DNA from: Rhizobium sp. R635 | Lineage (GTDB): Bacteria; Pseudomonadota; Alphaproteobacteria; Rhizobiales; Rhizobiaceae | DNA length: 64,000 nucleotides | NCBI RefSeq assembly: GCF_002211285.1 | Contig: NZ_LOKX01000006.1 | Location: 98,084 to 162,083, forward strand | Direction of reading: 5' to 3' | Shown: piece by piece, positions 1-8,667 of the stretch | How positions within the stretch are numbered: the first letter of the stretch is position 1 | Layout of the letters: the number at the start of each line of letters is the position of its first letter | Translations under genes and position numbers: made by a program | The notes under the pieces: model-generated | What the model was told of the DNA's origin: nothing | The model's database searches: none | Seen by the model: only the letters and a program-made list of their open reading frames with translations

Positions 1-371
1 GTCTGCAGCGCATGAAAGCCCTTGAGGTTTAGAAGCGCGTGCAGAAATGTCGTGCAGGCCGGGTCGCGCTCGCGCACGGCGGCGAGATCGGCCTCGACTT
101 TCCGCATGATATCGTCATCAAGCGTGGACAGGATGAGATCGAACAGATCGCCCGCTTCAACGTGCGCCACCGAGAGCCGCGCGGCCAGCACACGGGCAAG
201 AATTTCACGGCTGCCGGCCGCGTCCGTCACCTGCTCGGCAAGCAGCCGCTGCAATATCGGCTCGCGCGCCGCAAGCTCGCCCGCCTCGGCGCGGATCACG
301 GCCCAGACGGATACGCCGCCCAAGGACTGCGGCTGTTGCTCGGCCAGACCGAGGCCGGTCGATTTCGGCAT
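1..371 (-). CDS. cysE: Serine O-acetyltransferase, N-terminal part (cut by window edge)
   Basis: Transfers acetyl from acetyl-CoA to L-serine, the first step of cysteine synthesis in the cytosol. Only the first 123 codons are visible; the gene runs off the left edge with no stop. The translation starts MPKSTGLG and contains the alpha-helical N-terminal domain of serine acetyltransferases: VWAVIRAEAGEL near residue 24, then RDPACTTFLHALLNLKGFHALQ near residues 101-122, a signature of this domain. The catalytic left-handed beta-helix lies outside the window. The ATG is preceded by AGAGGAAA. The identification rests on the N-terminal domain alone but is distinctive. Confidence 0.88.
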   Translation of the reverse strand, partial: MPKSTGLGLAEQQPQSLGGVSVWAVIRAEAGELAAREPILQRLLAEQVTDAAGSREILARVLAARLSVAHVEAGDLFDLILSTLDDDIMRKVEADLAAVRERDPACTTFLHALLNLKGFHALQ

Positions 372-458
372 TGACGTTTCCTCTGTCAGTCACCGCTCAG
401 CGGTCGCTGCGTGGGTTTCATGTTTCGCCCGGCCAAGGCATTTGGCAAGCCCGATCTT

Positions 459-587
459 CTAGCCGGGCGGTTTCAGGCTGAGCGTCGGTTTGGGAAGACG
501 GCGCCAATGATAGAGCACGTCGGGCTCTCTTTCCTCGTTGCCGGCGCCGAGCGTTACGAGTTCGGGTTCCGTCAAGGCGCCATCCAT
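459..587 (-). CDS. Possible small protein (about 42 aa), unrecognised
   Basis: A short minus-strand reading frame between the WD40 gene and cysE. It starts MDGALTEPELVTLG and ends PTLSLKPPG before TAG. Codon choice resembles its neighbours (many GC-ending codons), and without it the 230-base gap would hold nothing but the cysE promoter. The frame stays open upstream to 656, overlapping the 3' end of the WD40 gene in another frame. No ribosome-binding site at good spacing is visible, and I recognise no family. It may be a real small gene, the tail of a decayed gene, or chance. Confidence 0.25.
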   Translation of the reverse strand: MDGALTEPELVTLGAGNEEREPDVLYHWRRLPKPTLSLKPPG

Positions 588-603
588 TGCCGACAACGCG
601 GCC

Positions 604-1593
604 TCAAGCCGAAATGTCGACGACACCGCAATCGCCGGCTTCCGAGGCGAAGGCAAGCAGCTTGCCGTCCTTGCTCCAGCTCATCGCGGTGATCGCGCCC
701 TTGCCGGGGCGGCGCAGCAGCGCTTCCTTGTTGTCGGCAACGCGCACGGCGAGGATCATGCCGTCGATGAAGCCGATGGCGAGGATATCCTCCAGCGGAT
801 GGAACTTCACCGAGGTCGCCATGACGTTGGCGCGGGTGCCGAGCTCCAACGGCGCCTTGCCCATCGGACCGTCCTTGCCCTGGAACGGCCAGACGATGGC
901 AGCCGGCGCGCCCGAGGAGGCGAGCCATTTGCCCTTGACCGACCAGGAGAGGGATTTCACCTTGGAGGGATAGCCGGTCATGCGCATGTGCCGGGCTTCC
1001 GCGCCGGGTTTGCTGTCGAGTTTCCAGCCATGCAGGGCGTTTTCCTGCATCGAGGTGACGAGGAAATTGCCATCGGGCGAGAAGGTGACGGCCGTATGCG
1101 CGCCCTTCCATTCGAGATCGACCGGTTTGGCGCTCATGCCGACCCAATGCAGCGACACGCCGTTGTAACGGGCAGCCGCGATGCGCAGACCCTTCGGCGC
1201 GAAGGCAAGGCCTTCGACGGTGCGCTCCTCCGGGAATTCCTTGGTCGTGCCGTCGGCAAGGCGCACGAGCGAACTCTTGCCGTAGGAATAGGCGATGGCG
1301 CCCTGCGGGCCGGCCGCGACCTGCGAGATCCATTTGCGCGGGGCGGTCGCGAGCTCGCTGACGCTGCCATCGGCTGTAATGCGCAGGACCTTGCCGTCTT
1401 CACCGCCCGAGATCAGGCTTTCGCTGTAGGGATCGCGGATCGCGGTGAGCATGCCCTGATGGGCTTCTGAAACCCTCTCGCCGCCGTCCAGCCGGTGAAA
1501 CGTGCCGTTGGCGCTTGCGAAGAAGGGAACATCACCTAAAAATTCGACGGCCAGAACGTGGCCGTCGAGATCAAGCGGTGCAACTGTCGGCAT
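604..1593 (-). CDS. WD40 repeat protein, partner of the COG0523 GTPase
   Basis: A 329-residue cytosolic protein without signal peptide or membrane segment. It is built from degenerate WD40 blades, for example SPDGNFLVTS, SWSVKGKWLASSG and SWSKDGKLLAFAS, each with the typical turn followed by a strand, so a beta-propeller scaffold is expected. Its ATG overlaps the stop of the upstream GTPase gene (TGATG), which implies translational coupling and a shared mRNA. Enzymatic activity is not suggested. A role as a binding platform for the metal-handling GTPase or its client is inference from the coupling only. Confidence 0.75.
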   Translation of the reverse strand: MPTVAPLDLDGHVLAVEFLGDVPFFASANGTFHRLDGGERVSEAHQGMLTAIRDPYSESLISGGEDGKVLRITADGSVSELATAPRKWISQVAAGPQGAIAYSYGKSSLVRLADGTTKEFPEERTVEGLAFAPKGLRIAAARYNGVSLHWVGMSAKPVDLEWKGAHTAVTFSPDGNFLVTSMQENALHGWKLDSKPGAEARHMRMTGYPSKVKSLSWSVKGKWLASSGAPAAIVWPFQGKDGPMGKAPLELGTRANVMATSVKFHPLEDILAIGFIDGMILAVRVADNKEALLRRPGKGAITAMSWSKDGKLLAFASEAGDCGVVDISA

Positions 1594-2693
1594 CAGGCGG
1601 CTGCCTCGCAGGCCTTGAAGGAAGACTCGAGCTTTTCACGGTCGAGATCGCGGCCGATGAAGACGAGACGGCTTTCATGCTTCTCGCCGTCCTTCCACGG
1701 ACGCTGGTGATCGCCCTCGATGATCATGTGCACGCCCTGGACGACGTAACGCTGAGGGTCGTCCTTGAAGGCGATGATGCCCTTGAGGCGAAGAATGTTC
1801 GGGCCCTGCACCTGGGTGACCTTCTGAATCCACGGAAAGAAGCGCTCCGGGTTCATCTCGCCGCCGCGCAGCGACACCGACTGCACCGTCACATCATGGA
1901 TCGCCGACATCGCGCCATGATGATGGTCGTGCCCATGATGATCGTGATCATGGCCATGATGGTGGTGGTCGTGATCATGATCGTGGTGATGATGATCGCA
2001 ATCCGGACCGCAGACGTGGTCGTCATGGCCGTGTTCCAGGAAATGCGGATCGTTTTCGAGCGCGCGCTCCAGGTTGAAGGCGCCCTGATCGAGCACGCGG
2101 GCGAGATCGACGCCGGAGCGGCTGGTCTTGTAGACGCGGGCGGCCGGGTTGATGGCGCGGACGATGTCTTCGATCACGTCAAGTTCGTCCGGGGTTACGA
2201 GGTCGCTCTTGTTGATGACGACGACGTCGGCGAAGGCGATCTGGTCTTCGGCCTCGCGGCTGTCCTTCAGGCGCAGCGGCAGGTGCTTGGCGTCGACGAG
2301 GGCGATGACGGCGTCGAGCTCGGTCTTGGCGCGCACGTCGTCGTCCATGAAGAAAGTCTGAGCGACCGGCACGGGATCGGCAAGGCCCGTGGTCTCGACG
2401 ATGATGCCGTCGAAACGGCCGGGGCGGCGCATCAGGCCTTCGACGACGCGGATCAGGTCGCCGCGCACCGTGCAACAGACGCAGCCGTTGTTCATCTCGT
2501 AGATCTCCTCGTCGGACTCGACGATCAGATCGTTGTCGATGCCGATTTCGCCGAACTCGTTGACGATGACCGCATATTTCTTACCGTGGTTTTCGGAGAG
2601 GATGCGGTTGAGCAGCGTCGTCTTGCCGGCGCCGAGATAACCGGTGAGCACGGTGACGGGAATGGGCTTCTGTGTGGAGATCGCGTCGGTCAT
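1593..2693 (-). CDS. COG0523 (CobW/ZigA-like) metallochaperone GTPase
   Basis: G3E-family P-loop GTPase of 366 residues. Visible motifs are Walker A GYLGAGKT (residues 18-25), the metal-binding CxCC motif CVCC (71-74) of the COG0523 family, and the guanine-specificity motif NKSD (161-164). Residues 219-260 are extremely rich in His and Asp, a likely metal-holding loop, followed by the CobW C-terminal domain. Such proteins deliver metal, usually zinc (or cobalt, or iron for nitrile hydratase), to client enzymes. The upstream region carries a weak Zur-like palindrome, which favours a zinc-starvation role of the ZigA/ZagA type. The metal cannot be settled from sequence. Confidence 0.88.
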   Translation of the reverse strand: MTDAISTQKPIPVTVLTGYLGAGKTTLLNRILSENHGKKYAVIVNEFGEIGIDNDLIVESDEEIYEMNNGCVCCTVRGDLIRVVEGLMRRPGRFDGIIVETTGLADPVPVAQTFFMDDDVRAKTELDAVIALVDAKHLPLRLKDSREAEDQIAFADVVVINKSDLVTPDELDVIEDIVRAINPAARVYKTSRSGVDLARVLDQGAFNLERALENDPHFLEHGHDDHVCGPDCDHHHHDHDHDHHHHGHDHDHHGHDHHHGAMSAIHDVTVQSVSLRGGEMNPERFFPWIQKVTQVQGPNILRLKGIIAFKDDPQRYVVQGVHMIIEGDHQRPWKDGEKHESRLVFIGRDLDREKLESSFKACEAAA

Positions 2694-2790
2694 GAGAACC
2701 TCTAGGATTAGGCGTGCGGCCGAACGGCTGGGGATCGGCTGCTTGAACGGTTGGTCTCATATAATGGCATGGGCACGGCAGTTCAAAGGA

Positions 2791-2815
2791 TTTTATATGT
2801 TATAAGATCACGTCG
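2791..2815. promoter_or_regulatory. Candidate Zur-type operator upstream of the COG0523 GTPase
   Basis: AT-rich patch in a GC-rich gap, about 100 bases upstream of the GTPase start. It contains ATATGTTATA followed by A and the imperfect second half GATCACG. As I recall it, the alphaproteobacterial Zur site is a palindrome around GTTATA-N-TATAAC; the left half fits well and the right half matches 4 of 6 core bases. The fit is partial, so this is a proposal, supported mainly by the type of gene it precedes. Confidence 0.3.
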
Positions 2816-2839
2816 CCGCCCGATACAGATGATCCCTCC

Positions 2840-3622
2840 TCAACGGAGCGCGCTGACGTCGAAGGCATCGACATCCTCCAGCAATTCCACCAGTCCCTTC
2901 ACCGCATGCGCAATCAGCGCCTCGCCCTTTTCAGCCGTTGCGGCCGCGGCATTGCCTGCGACGCCCGATCCATTGAGATCGGACATTTGCCAACCGAAGG
3001 CGTGCGGACCGTAGGCGCGCAGGTGCTTGAAGCGAGCGGCGAATTCCGTCTGCCGCGAGGGAAAATCCTTTGCCTTCGCCATATCGACCTTATCAGGATG
3101 AAGCGCCAGCATCACCGAGGTCTCGATATCGCCGCCATGGATGCCGATCGCCTTTTCTTCCGGCGCGATCACGCCATCGGGCAACCCGAAGCGGGTCCAG
3201 CTCGTCGCCACCGCCAGCATGGCAAAGCGGACCCGCGCCTCGGTCGCGACGATCGTCATCAGAGGCGAATTGCCGCCATGGGCGTTCAGCATCACGAATT
3301 TGCGGGTCCCCTGCTTCGCCAGCCCTTCGGCGACGGCGAGCCAGCGGTTGACCGCTTCGTCGAAGGCGAGCGTCTTCGTTCCTTCAACATCCATATGCTC
3401 TATGGAGTAGCCGACCGATTCGGCGGGCAGAAAGGTGACGGCGAGGCCGGCGGGCAGGGCCGCCTTCAATCGCCCGGCGATGCCTTCGGCAATCAGAGTG
3501 TCGGTCTCGAAGGGCAGGTGAGGGCCGTGCTGCTCATGGGCGCCGAGCGGCAGCACGGCGATCGGGTGACGCCGGTGAGGGGCCGGGTCGCGGCCCTCGA
3601 AGCGGGGCGAAGGCGTCATCAT
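2840..3622 (-). CDS. Creatininase family (creatinine amidohydrolase-like) protein
   Basis: A 260-residue metal-dependent amidohydrolase of the creatininase fold. It shows the metal-site motifs LGAHEQHGPHLP followed by ETD (residues 27-41), NAHGGN (about 114-119) and HGGDIETS (about 162-169). The family hydrolyses cyclic amides or formamides (creatinine, and formamide intermediates in riboflavin and mycofactocin-type pathways), so the substrate here is unknown. It has no signal peptide and is presumably cytosolic. It ends the gap after the GTPase gene and is transcribed away from the MarR gene that follows. Length is normal for the family. Confidence 0.85.
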   Translation of the reverse strand: MMTPSPRFEGRDPAPHRRHPIAVLPLGAHEQHGPHLPFETDTLIAEGIAGRLKAALPAGLAVTFLPAESVGYSIEHMDVEGTKTLAFDEAVNRWLAVAEGLAKQGTRKFVMLNAHGGNSPLMTIVATEARVRFAMLAVATSWTRFGLPDGVIAPEEKAIGIHGGDIETSVMLALHPDKVDMAKAKDFPSRQTEFAARFKHLRAYGPHAFGWQMSDLNGSGVAGNAAAATAEKGEALIAHAVKGLVELLEDVDAFDVSALR

Positions 3623-3707
3623 CCTGTGGTTGCCTCTTGTTTATGACGAGATCCTGGGCAATGTCATATCGCAGCGGCGCCAGGGCTTAAAGATCAAAGG
3701 GATGGCT

Positions 3708-4220
3708 ATGGGAAAGAAGCACAAGGACGGCAAGAAGAACAAGTCCAAGAAGAAGGACCAGACCGAGTATACGCTCGTCGACCTTTCTCCGGCGCTGACC
3801 CAGGCGGCTCGTTCCATGCGCACGGTGCTTTCGCGCAACCTGCTGGAAAGCGGGCTTTATGCCGGCCAGGACGGCGTCATCCTCTCGCTTGCCGAAAGCG
3901 ACGGCATGACGGCCGGCGGCCTCGCCCAGAAGCTCGGCGTCAAGGCGCCGACGATGACGCGCACCATCGGCCGCATGGAGGCGCAGGGTTTCCTGGAGCG
4001 CAAGCCCGATGCCGAGGATGCGCGCCTCACCAAGGTCTACCTCACCCCGCTTGGCCGTGACAGCGTGGAGGCGATCGAGATGGCGGCTTCCGCCTGCGAC
4101 AGGCTGGCGACGCTGGAATTTTCCGAAAAGGAAATCCGCAATCTCGTCCGGCTGCTGAAGGCGATCGATGCCAATCTGCAGGCCGAAGCCCTTCATATCG
4201 AAGAACCGGACGAAGACTGA
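3708..4220 (+). CDS. MarR-family transcriptional regulator
   Basis: A 170-residue winged-helix regulator. The recognition region reads GGLAQKLGVKAPTMTRTIGRMEAQGFLERK, then the wing residues DARLTKVYLT, as in MarR proteins. The N-terminus is a striking lysine-rich tail (MGKKHKDGKKNKSKKK, residues 1-16) before the helical dimerisation part. The frame is open upstream to 3630, but the ATG at 3708 has AAGG about 7 bases ahead; an ATG at 3702 is the alternative. It lies divergent to the creatininase gene, whose expression it may control. The ligand is unknown. Confidence 0.85.
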   Translation: MGKKHKDGKKNKSKKKDQTEYTLVDLSPALTQAARSMRTVLSRNLLESGLYAGQDGVILSLAESDGMTAGGLAQKLGVKAPTMTRTIGRMEAQGFLERKPDAEDARLTKVYLTPLGRDSVEAIEMAASACDRLATLEFSEKEIRNLVRLLKAIDANLQAEALHIEEPDED

Positions 4221-4340
4221 AATTTCTCCTGAAAGACGAATTGCTTCCGCCGGTTAAATCTTTTAATTAAACATTTTAAGGGACCGTGCCGGTTTGCCGG
4301 TGCGGTCTTGCTGTCTTGCGTGCTGCCTGGAGGAGGACAC

Positions 4341-5363
4341 GTGGCCCAGAAGATCAAGCTTTCGACAATCGCCGAAACGCTCGGCATTTCAACGGCGACC
4401 GTATCGCTCGCCTTACGCGACAGTCCGCTCGTTGCCGGCAATACGCGGGAGAAGATCAAGGAGCAGGCGCGCGCGCTCGGCTATATCTACAATCGCCGCG
4501 CCGCCAGCCTTCGCACCTCGCGTTCCGGCATCATCGGCGTCGTCGTGCACGACATCATGAACCCCTTCTACGGCGAGATCCTGAAAGCGATCGAAAGCGA
4601 GCTCGATCGCAGCCGCCACACCTTCATCCTGTCCAACCATTACGACAACGTCGAGAAGCAGCGCACCTTCATCGAGACGCTTCTGCAGCTCGGCGGCGAC
4701 GGCGTCATCATGTCGCCGGCGATCGGCACGCCGCCTGAGGACGTGCAGCTGGCGGAAGAAAACGGTATGCCCGCGATCCTGGTCGCCCGCTCGATGGAAG
4801 GGCAGGACCTGCCGACCTATCGCGGCGACGACAGTTACGGCATTTCGCTTGCCACCAACCACCTGATCGGCCTCGGCCATCGCTCGATCGCCATGATCGG
4901 CGGCACGGACCAGACATCCACCGGCCGCGACCGTTACCAGGGCTATGTCAATGCGCTGCGCAAGGCGGGCATCGAGGTCGATCCGAACCTGCGCATTCCC
5001 GGCCCGCGCTCGAAACAGGGCGGGTTCGAGGCCGCGGTGCATTTCCTCTCGCTGCCGCAGAAGCCGACGGCGGCCGTCTGCTGGAACGATCTCGTCGCGA
5101 TTGGGTTGATGAACGGTATTGCGCGCGCCGGCCTGGTGCCGGGCCGAGACATTTCCGTCACCGGTTATGACGATCTTGAGGAGGCCTCGATCGCCACCCC
5201 GGCGCTGACGACCGTCTGGAACGGCCAGACCGAGGTCGGCCGCCTGGCCGCCCGCGCGCTGCTCGATCGTCTTGCCGGCAGCCATGAGCCCGACGGCATG
5301 CATCTCATCAAGCCGGAAATGCGCATTCGCCAGTCCACCAGTCCCCATCGCCCCCGCGACTGA
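4341..5363 (+). CDS. LacI-family transcriptional regulator
   Basis: A 340-residue repressor-type protein. The N-terminal helix-turn-helix (LSTIAETLGISTATVSLALR) and hinge helix (RRAASLRTSRSG) are followed by a periplasmic-binding-protein-like effector domain starting IIGVVVHDIMNPFYGEI and ending TGYDDLEEASIATPALTTV. I start it at GTG 4341 because GGAGGAGG lies 4 bases upstream and translation then begins just before the HTH. An ATG at 4308 would add 11 poorly conserved residues. It sits 29 bases before the dehydrogenase gene, on the same strand. It probably senses a sugar or sugar acid and controls that gene, but this is inference. Confidence 0.9.
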   Translation: MAQKIKLSTIAETLGISTATVSLALRDSPLVAGNTREKIKEQARALGYIYNRRAASLRTSRSGIIGVVVHDIMNPFYGEILKAIESELDRSRHTFILSNHYDNVEKQRTFIETLLQLGGDGVIMSPAIGTPPEDVQLAEENGMPAILVARSMEGQDLPTYRGDDSYGISLATNHLIGLGHRSIAMIGGTDQTSTGRDRYQGYVNALRKAGIEVDPNLRIPGPRSKQGGFEAAVHFLSLPQKPTAAVCWNDLVAIGLMNGIARAGLVPGRDISVTGYDDLEEASIATPALTTVWNGQTEVGRLAARALLDRLAGSHEPDGMHLIKPEMRIRQSTSPHRPRD

Positions 5364-5392
5364 ACCAAGACCGTCACCCAAGAGGAAAAGCC

Positions 5393-6349
5393 ATGTCCCG
5401 CATCGCCATTCTCGTTCCCGGGAAGATACACGATCGTGTTCTCGAAAGGCTGAAGGATCGTTTTGAGATTGTCGCCGTCCCACGCGGGGAAAGGCTTGCT
5501 CTCGACGGCGAGACCGCCGGCCGCATTCGCGGCGTCGCGGTCTCCGGCGCTTTTCCCGGCACCTGGATGGACCAGCTGCCGAATGTCGAGGTGATCGCCA
5601 GCTTCGGCGTCGGTTACGACGGCATGGATGTGAAGCGTGCCGCCGAAAAGGGCATCATCGTCACCAATACGCCTGATGTTCTGAACGACGAGGTCGCCGA
5701 CACGACGATCGGCCTGCTCTTGAACACGATCCGCGAGTTGCCGCGGGCCGAAGCCTGGCTGCGTGACGGCAATTGGAAGCCCGGCGCGGCCTATCCGCTG
5801 TCACGCTTCTCGCTCAAGGGCCGCCATGTCGGGCTCTACGGCCTCGGCCGCATCGGGCTCGAAATCGCCAAGCGGCTGGAGCCGTTCAAGGTGAAGATCA
5901 GCTACCACACCCGATCGCGCCATGCGGACGTATCCTACGACTATTACCCGACACTGAAGGGACTGGCGGAAGCGGTGGATACGCTGATCGCCATCGTTCC
6001 GAAGACGCCGCAGACGCATAAGACGATCAATGCCGATATTCTGGCCGCCCTCGGTTCGGACGGTATTCTCGTCAATGTCGGCCGTGGCTGGACGGTGGAC
6101 GAGGAGGCGCTCGGCGCTGCGCTGGCATCCGGCGCGCTCGGGGCAGCGGGTCTCGACGTCTTTTACGAGGAGCCGATCGTGCCGGCCGATTTGCTTGCGG
6201 CCGAGAATGCCGTGCTGCTGCCGCATGTCGCCTCGGCGTCGGTGCCGACGCGCAATGCCATGGCGGATCTCGTCGCCGACAATCTGATCGCCTGGTTCGA
6301 GAAGGGGTCGGCGCTGACGCCGGTGCCGGAGACGCCGCAGAAGGCTTAG
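5393..6349 (+). CDS. D-isomer-specific 2-hydroxyacid dehydrogenase (glyoxylate/hydroxypyruvate reductase-like)
   Basis: NAD(P)-dependent oxidoreductase of 318 residues, interconverting 2-oxoacids and D-2-hydroxyacids in the cytosol. The Rossmann motif GLGRIG (150-155) and the family catalytic triad are present: Arg231 in NVGRG, Glu260 in FYEEP and His278 in LPHVAS. The arginine following the third beta strand (THTRSRH-like YHTRSRH, about 171-177) suggests NADPH preference, as in GHRPR-type reductases. It follows the LacI gene closely with an AGAGGAAA ribosome-binding site, so the pair is probably one transcript. Substrate could be glyoxylate, hydroxypyruvate or 2-ketogluconate. Confidence 0.87.
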   Translation: MSRIAILVPGKIHDRVLERLKDRFEIVAVPRGERLALDGETAGRIRGVAVSGAFPGTWMDQLPNVEVIASFGVGYDGMDVKRAAEKGIIVTNTPDVLNDEVADTTIGLLLNTIRELPRAEAWLRDGNWKPGAAYPLSRFSLKGRHVGLYGLGRIGLEIAKRLEPFKVKISYHTRSRHADVSYDYYPTLKGLAEAVDTLIAIVPKTPQTHKTINADILAALGSDGILVNVGRGWTVDEEALGAALASGALGAAGLDVFYEEPIVPADLLAAENAVLLPHVASASVPTRNAMADLVADNLIAWFEKGSALTPVPETPQKA

Positions 6350-6356
6350 AGCGCTA

Positions 6357-6385
6357 CGCGTCCTTTCGGCCGCACGAAGGACGCG
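6357..6385. terminator. Hairpin between convergent genes (possible bidirectional terminator)
   Basis: CGCGTCCTTTCG and CGAAGGACGCG pair with one unpaired base around a 6-base loop, directly between the stops of the dehydrogenase (plus) and amidotransferase-like (minus) genes. There is no T-run on either side, so it may act with Rho, or be one of the GC-rich palindromes dispersed in rhizobial intergenic regions. Confidence 0.45.
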
Positions 6386-7165
6386 CTAGGCGGTCGCCTG
6401 CGCCGAAACCGTCGGCAGCTTGCCGGCGGCATAGGTGCGAACGGCATCGCCGAAGGCGGCGAAGAGCTGGTTCGAGGGCTTGTCGGTTTCGGCCCAGTAT
6501 TCCGGATGCCATTGCACGCCGACGGCAAAGGCCTTGGCATCGACGACGGAGACCGCTTCGACCGTGCCGTCTTCGGCGATGGCTTCCACCTGCAGGCGGG
6601 GCGCCGTCCTGGCGATCGCCTGGCGATGGAGCGAATTCACGCGGACTTCACCCGGGCCGAGAATGCCTGCAATGCAGGAGCCCTCCTTGATGTGGACAGT
6701 CTGGCGAATGGCGTACATGCCGTCGCGGTCGACGCCGTCCGGCCGGCGGTGATCCCACATGCCGGGCTGTTCCTGTATCTCGCTTGCGAGCGAACCGCCG
6801 AGAGCGACGTTCAGTTCCTGGATGCCGCGGCAAATGGCAAGCAGAGGGATGGCGCGCTCGATGGCGCGGCGGATGAGCGGCAGGCTGGTGGCGTCGCGGG
6901 CGGGGTCGAAGGGGCCATCCCTTTCGGTGGCCTCGGCGCCGTAGAGGGAGGGATGCACGTTGCTGGCCGAGCCGGAAACCAGAAGGCCGTCGACGCGGTC
7001 GAGGATCGCGTCGGTGTCGTAACCTTCCTCGAAGGCTGGAATGATGAAGGCCGTGACGCCGGCCGCATTCAACGCGGCACGGAGATATTGATGCTGCACG
7101 GCATGCCAGGTGGCGCCGTCGAAGCTGCGGATATCGGCGGGGATGGCAACGATCGGTTTCGTCAT
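6386..7165 (-). CDS. Gamma-glutamyl-gamma-aminobutyrate hydrolase family protein (class I GATase-like, PuuD-like)
   Basis: A 259-residue cytosolic hydrolase of peptidase family C26. The nucleophile elbow AICRGIQELNVALGG places the catalytic cysteine at residue 112, and the histidine-glutamate pair is in GVQWHPEYW near the C-terminus. The oxyanion strand LLVSGSASNVHPSLYG is also present. PuuD-type enzymes split gamma-glutamyl-GABA during putrescine breakdown, but this family also includes other gamma-glutamyl hydrolases, and no other puu genes are nearby. Monocistronic; converges with the dehydrogenase gene. Confidence 0.87.
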   Translation of the reverse strand: MTKPIVAIPADIRSFDGATWHAVQHQYLRAALNAAGVTAFIIPAFEEGYDTDAILDRVDGLLVSGSASNVHPSLYGAEATERDGPFDPARDATSLPLIRRAIERAIPLLAICRGIQELNVALGGSLASEIQEQPGMWDHRRPDGVDRDGMYAIRQTVHIKEGSCIAGILGPGEVRVNSLHRQAIARTAPRLQVEAIAEDGTVEAVSVVDAKAFAVGVQWHPEYWAETDKPSNQLFAAFGDAVRTYAAGKLPTVSAQATA

Positions 7166-7307
7166 GTTCGGCCCGGTGAAAGCTTTCTGTTTGCCGTTTT
7201 GCCGTCAGAACGGCCGGCAAGTCAACGCTTGGCCGTATCCGATGGCCAAATTGCGGCGGAAGCGGTTTGGGCGCCCGCCCGATCTGCCGCTAAGCTGCTG
7301 ATTTTGA

Positions 7308-8564
<1,257 letters not shown>

Positions 8565-8596
8565 GCTTTTCGCCAGCGTTCAATTTCGGCTGATGA

Positions 8597-8639
8597 AAAA
8601 CCCCCGAAGTTGGGTGTCCAACTTTCGGGGGTCAGTTCA
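8597..8639 (-). terminator. Detached IS end (43 bp) acting as likely terminator of the TRAP permease operon
   Basis: On the minus strand this is a perfect 43-base match to 63875-63917, the left end of the IS3-type element at the window's right edge. It folds into a 13-bp stem (CCCCCGAA-A-GTTGG with CCAACTTCGGGGG, one bulged A, ACAC loop) followed on the minus strand by TTTTT, an intrinsic terminator. It lies 28 bases beyond the stop of the minus-strand permease gene. No transposase remains. Being between convergent genes it would block read-through into the receptor gene. Confidence 0.8.
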
Positions 8640-8667
8640 TTTCGGTCCGGGGGTTTTCTTTTCCGCG

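Noticed and set aside
1915..1990. Short DNA repeat of CATGATGGTCGTGATC type
   Set aside because: It is the coding sequence of the His/Asp-rich loop of the GTPase, not an intergenic repeat or CRISPR.
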